Assembly: GCF_041361465.1 (NCBI RefSeq)
Contig: NZ_JBGKAC010000001.1
Coordinates: 1,674,001 to 1,738,000, forward strand
DNA: 64,000 bases
Origin: Halobaculum sp. MBLA0143
GTDB taxonomy: Archaea; Halobacteriota; Halobacteria; Halobacteriales; Haloferacaceae
Direction of reading: 5' to 3'
In this document: positions 61,433 to 64,000 of the stretch, piece by piece
How positions within the stretch are numbered: position 1 is the first letter of the stretch
Layout: every line of letters starts with the position of its first letter
Notes under the pieces: generated by a model
Databases searched by the model: none
The model's input: the letters and a program-made list of their open reading frames with translations, nothing else
What the model was told of the DNA's origin: nothing
Translations under genes and position numbers: made by a program

Positions 61433-62995
61433 ATGCCACGACCTGTGCGAGACAGATACGGGGTGAAGCTGGCAGTCGGTTACACGGGCGTCGGAGGGGT
61501 GATCGTCGCCACTGGGGTAGTGACCGGGAGCGTCGCGACGACGGTGTTGTCGGGGCTCGTCGGGTTGCTCGTCCTCGGGTCGATCACGGGGACGGCGACG
61601 GTCACGACGCTCCGGTTCCTGGAACGGCGGACGGCGGCCATCGCCGACGGAGAGTTCGGAGAACGCGTCCAGACGGACCGGACCGACGAGTTCGGGCGGG
61701 TCGCCGACTCCGTCGACCGGATGCGGCGGAAGCTGGCCGACCGGATCGAGGCGGCCGAGACGGCACGCGAGGAGGCGGAGGCGGCACGCGAGGAGGCACG
61801 GACGCTGGCCAGACAACACCGGGAGATCGCGGAGCAGTACGCGGAGACGATGGCGGAGGCCGCGACGGGTGATCTCTCCAGCCGGATCGACGTCGAGCAG
61901 GTGGAAGCGACCGAGGAGTTCGAGTCGATGGAGGTGATCGGCGAGCAGTTCAACACCACTCTCGACGAGCTGGAGGCGGCGTTGGCGGAGGTGGTGTCGT
62001 TCGCGGAGGCGGTCGACGACGGCACCGTCGCGGTGGCGGACGCCGCCGAGGAGATCGGGACGGGCACCGAGGACGTCGAGGCGGCCACCGAACAGACGAC
62101 GACGGCAGTCGACGACCAACGACACCAGCTCCGCGAGGCGACCAACGAGATGGACGACCTCTCGGCGACGGCAGAGGAGATCGCCGCCACGACCGACGAG
62201 GTGGCCCGCGAGACGACCGCGGCCGCGGAGGCGGCCGACGAGGCACAGACGACCGCCGGCGAGGCGATCCAGACGGTCGAGACGGTCCAGTCGGAGATGG
62301 CCGACGCCGTCGACCGGATCGAACGGGTCGACGAGCGCACGGCGGAGATCACCGAGGTCGCCGAGATCATCGGCGACATCGCCGAACAGACGAACATGTT
62401 GGCGTTGAACGCCTCGATCGAGGCCGCCAGGGCCGGCGGGAACGGCGGTGGCGGCGACGGGTTCGCAGTCGTCGCGAGCGAGGTGAAGAGTCTCGCCGAG
62501 GAGACGGCCGAGCAGGCGGACGCCATCGGCGATACGATCGAGGAACTGCGGGCGGAGACGCGCGCCGCGACCGACCAGATCGGGACGACCAGCGAGTCGT
62601 TGGCCGGGAGCGTGGAGACGACCCGGAGTGCGGTGTCGGAGATGGAACGGGTCTCCGAGACGGTGGGCCGGATCGACGACGGGGTCGCCGAGATCGCGGA
62701 CGCGACCGACGAACAGGCCACCTCGACCCAACGGCTCACGAGCAAGGTGGACGAGGTGGCCGCGGTGGGTGACACGATCGCGGAGAACACGGAGGCGGTC
62801 GTCTCGGCGACGGACACGGCTGGCGACGCCGTCGAGGCGGTGCTCGACACGAGCGACGAGCTCCGGGCACGGACGAGCGACCTGACGGGGGAGTTGGCCC
62901 GGTTCGACCTGGCGGTCGACGGCCAGCCGTCGCCCGCGACCGGCGACGCGGAGCCGGCGGCCGTGCGGTCCGACGGGGGTGATCGACGGTGGTGA
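61433..62995 (+). CDS. htrI: sensory rhodopsin transducer, HtrI type
   Basis: A 520-residue membrane transducer. Two helices (about residues 11-32 and 36-58) are separated by only a few residues, so there is no extracellular sensor domain, as expected for a protein that receives its signal from a rhodopsin within the membrane. HAMP-like regions (about 60-190) are followed by the methyl-accepting coiled coil with the tip [25 protein letters not shown] at about 310-335. A Gly-rich insertion (GGNGGGGDG) is seen right after the tip. The gene overlaps sopI by 7 bases. It pairs with the sensory rhodopsin and signals to CheA. The ATG at 61433 lies close behind a GGAGG-like sequence. Confidence 0.93.
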   Translation: MPRPVRDRYGVKLAVGYTGVGGVIVATGVVTGSVATTVLSGLVGLLVLGSITGTATVTTLRFLERRTAAIADGEFGERVQTDRTDEFGRVADSVDRMRRKLADRIEAAETAREEAEAAREEARTLARQHREIAEQYAETMAEAATGDLSSRIDVEQVEATEEFESMEVIGEQFNTTLDELEAALAEVVSFAEAVDDGTVAVADAAEEIGTGTEDVEAATEQTTTAVDDQRHQLREATNEMDDLSATAEEIAATTDEVARETTAAAEAADEAQTTAGEAIQTVETVQSEMADAVDRIERVDERTAEITEVAEIIGDIAEQTNMLALNASIEAARAGGNGGGGDGFAVVASEVKSLAEETAEQADAIGDTIEELRAETRAATDQIGTTSESLAGSVETTRSAVSEMERVSETVGRIDDGVAEIADATDEQATSTQRLTSKVDEVAAVGDTIAENTEAVVSATDTAGDAVEAVLDTSDELRARTSDLTGELARFDLAVDGQPSPATGDAEPAAVRSDGGDRRW

Positions 62996-63747
62996 CCGCC
63001 GAGACGGTCTCGTTGTCGCTGGGTGTCGTCGGGATGGCGTTGGGTGCCGTGGTCTGGTACCGGCTGTGGGCAGACAGCGACGCCGCGACCCGCGAGCGCG
63101 GGGCGTTCGTCTGGATCGCGGTGATTCCCGTGGCGGCCGCAGTCGCGTACGCGCTGATGGCGCTGGACGTCGGGTTCGTCTCCGTCGGTGGCGTCACGGT
63201 GCCGGTGCCGCGGTACGTCGACTGGCTCGTCACCACGCCGGTGTTGATCGGCTACACCGCCCACGTCGCTGGCGCGAGTCGGCGGACGACCGGGTGGATC
63301 GTCGCCGTCGACGTGGCGATGGTCGTCGTCGGCTGGGCGGGCGTCGTCACGGGCGGGACGACCCGGCTGGCGGCGTTCGCAACCTCGTCGCTGTGTTACG
63401 TCGGGCTGTTGTACGCGTTGTACGGCGTGTTACCGGACGTGGCCGCCGAGCGGAGCGGCTCCCGTCGACGGTTGTTCGAGGTGCTGCAGAACCACGTCGG
63501 ACTGTTGTGGGTCGTCTACCCGGTCGTCTGGGCGGCTGGCCCGCTCGGGTTGGGCTACGTCGAGACGATCGGCGTCACGCTGCTGATCAGCTTCGTCGAC
63601 GTGATGGCGAAGACGCCGTACGTCTACTTCGTCTCCGTGCACCGGTCGGCGTTCACCGACCCCACCGAGACCGCCGCGACCGAGTCGGCCGAGACGCCGG
63701 CCGGGACGCCCGCGGCCGCCGACGGCGGGGAGGCGACCGCCGACTGA
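62989..63747 (+). CDS. sopI: sensory rhodopsin I
   Basis: A 252-residue seven-helix retinal protein. [19 protein letters not shown] is helix C with Asp78 (position of SRI Asp76, counterion) and Tyr89 (SRI Tyr87, in place of the bacteriorhodopsin proton donor). [20 protein letters not shown] is helix F with His169 (SRI His166, a residue specific for SRI). [14 protein letters not shown] is helix G with the retinal Schiff-base Lys208 and Asp204. The Asn-His-x-Gly-Leu-Leu-Trp and AKTPYVYF segments are closer to SRI than to SRII or pumps. The tail after helix G is ~30 residues, Thr/Ala/Glu-rich. It is likely an orange/near-UV phototaxis receptor with HtrI. GTG start, translation coupled to htrI. 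Confidence 0.95.
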   Translation: MVTAETVSLSLGVVGMALGAVVWYRLWADSDAATRERGAFVWIAVIPVAAAVAYALMALDVGFVSVGGVTVPVPRYVDWLVTTPVLIGYTAHVAGASRRTTGWIVAVDVAMVVVGWAGVVTGGTTRLAAFATSSLCYVGLLYALYGVLPDVAAERSGSRRRLFEVLQNHVGLLWVVYPVVWAAGPLGLGYVETIGVTLLISFVDVMAKTPYVYFVSVHRSAFTDPTETAATESAETPAGTPAAADGGEATAD

Positions 63748-63923
63748 CCGGCGGCTGCGGGCTCGTCCCCGAGGCGGAGTGTCTCGCGACACCCGACCGG
63801 AGCGGCCCGCACACCGGCCGTCACCACCCCACGGCCGGCCGTGTCTTTCGAAATTCGTAATCTACTTCGAATCGCGTCTCAGATTCGCGGGTCTTATTAC
63901 GATACACGGACCACCACGGGGTA
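63748..63923 (+). promoter_or_regulatory. spacer with the carB promoter
   Basis: The first ~90 bases are GC-rich trailer of sopI. From 63845 the DNA is AT-rich: ATTCG-N10-CGAAT forms a 5-bp inverted repeat near 63851-63870, and tcttattacg (about 63892-63901) is a TATA-like box 23-32 bases before the carB ATG. The inverted repeat is a possible operator for pyrimidine or arginine control; this is weak evidence. Confidence 0.42.
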
Positions 63924-64000
63924 ATGGACGACGGACGGACGATCCTGCTCGTGGGGAGCGGCCCGATCCAGATCGGACAGGCGGCGGAGTTCGACTACTC
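63924..64000 (+). CDS. carB: carbamoyl-phosphate synthase large subunit, N-terminal 25 codons (runs off the right edge)
   Basis: The visible start reads MDDGRTILLVGSGPIQIGQ then AAEFDYS. The ILLVGSGPIxIGQAxEFDYS pattern is the invariant N-terminus of CarB. The enzyme makes carbamoyl phosphate from glutamine nitrogen, bicarbonate and ATP for pyrimidines and arginine. The carA gene is not seen upstream, so it must be downstream or elsewhere. The ATG at 63924 has a TATA-like box 23-32 bases upstream. Confidence 0.93.
   Translation, partial: MDDGRTILLVGSGPIQIGQAAEFDY

Noticed and set aside
61433-63747. Transducer-rhodopsin pair read as HtrII/sensory rhodopsin II
   Set aside because: His169, Tyr89 and the NHVGLLW and AKTPYVYF segments are SRI features, and the transducer has no extracellular domain like that of long HtrII; SRI fits better. 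N. pharaonis-type short HtrII is the closest alternative.

Overview
This window is chromosomal DNA from an extremely halophilic archaeon (class Halobacteria). The evidence is the high GC content, very acidic proteins, a TFB, CofG, a phosphomevalonate decarboxylase, many Tat signal peptides, an AglD-like glycosyltransferase, and a sensory rhodopsin I next to its transducer. Many genes have a TATA-like box 25-33 bases upstream of the start codon and almost no leader, so several GTG starts are preferred over longer readings. I found no rRNA, tRNA or CRISPR array.

Layout. 1-1780: the end of a metallo-beta-lactamase-fold gene, a DHH phosphoesterase and a small zinc-ribbon protein. 1866-4255: an AT-richer three-gene unit made of a Tat-exported protein with a 16-cysteine tail and a two-gene ABC transporter. 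This is the best candidate for an undescribed system. 4321-12156: NDH-2-like oxidoreductase, mevalonate-pathway decarboxylase, glutaredoxin, soluble chemotaxis transducer, methylglyoxal synthase, CofG, a creatininase-family enzyme (probably ArfB) and a FAD oxidase. 12250-21383: a second small Tat-exported cysteine protein, PurF, a GMC dehydrogenase pair behind an iron-box-like palindrome, TFB, a DUF84 phosphatase, a PAC2 gene remnant, an AglD-like protein and a small DUF7123-type protein.

21409-27807: the phosphate uptake system pstSCAB with a divergent AbrB-PhoU regulator. 27856-34482: DUF420, DsbB, a J-domain protein, a Hel308/Ski2-type helicase, Dph6, an NDP-sugar synthase and an HD-domain protein. 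34483-36523: a second lower-GC islet with a DUF6338-like membrane protein and a YwgA-like protein. 36652-39463: MFS transporter and 4-alpha-glucanotransferase. 39515-43656: glycerol catabolism (a short GlpA-like protein, GlpK, and a membrane protein likely to move glycerol). 43778-47801: an Orc1/Cdc6-like ATPase and PEP carboxylase, converging on a 36-bp tandem repeat array.

47886-54466: DUF2797, a tiny PGF-CTERM-like protein, a ribbon-helix-helix protein, and a four-gene MacB-like export operon whose first gene is a surface protein with CARDB-like repeats. 54602-64000: small zinc protein, a toxin-antitoxin remnant, acetyl-CoA synthetase, class IV aminotransferase, UspA, DUF7511, a glycosyltransferase, the htrI-sopI phototaxis operon, and the start of carB.

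Boundaries were read by hand and families were recognised by motif and memory, without database searches.
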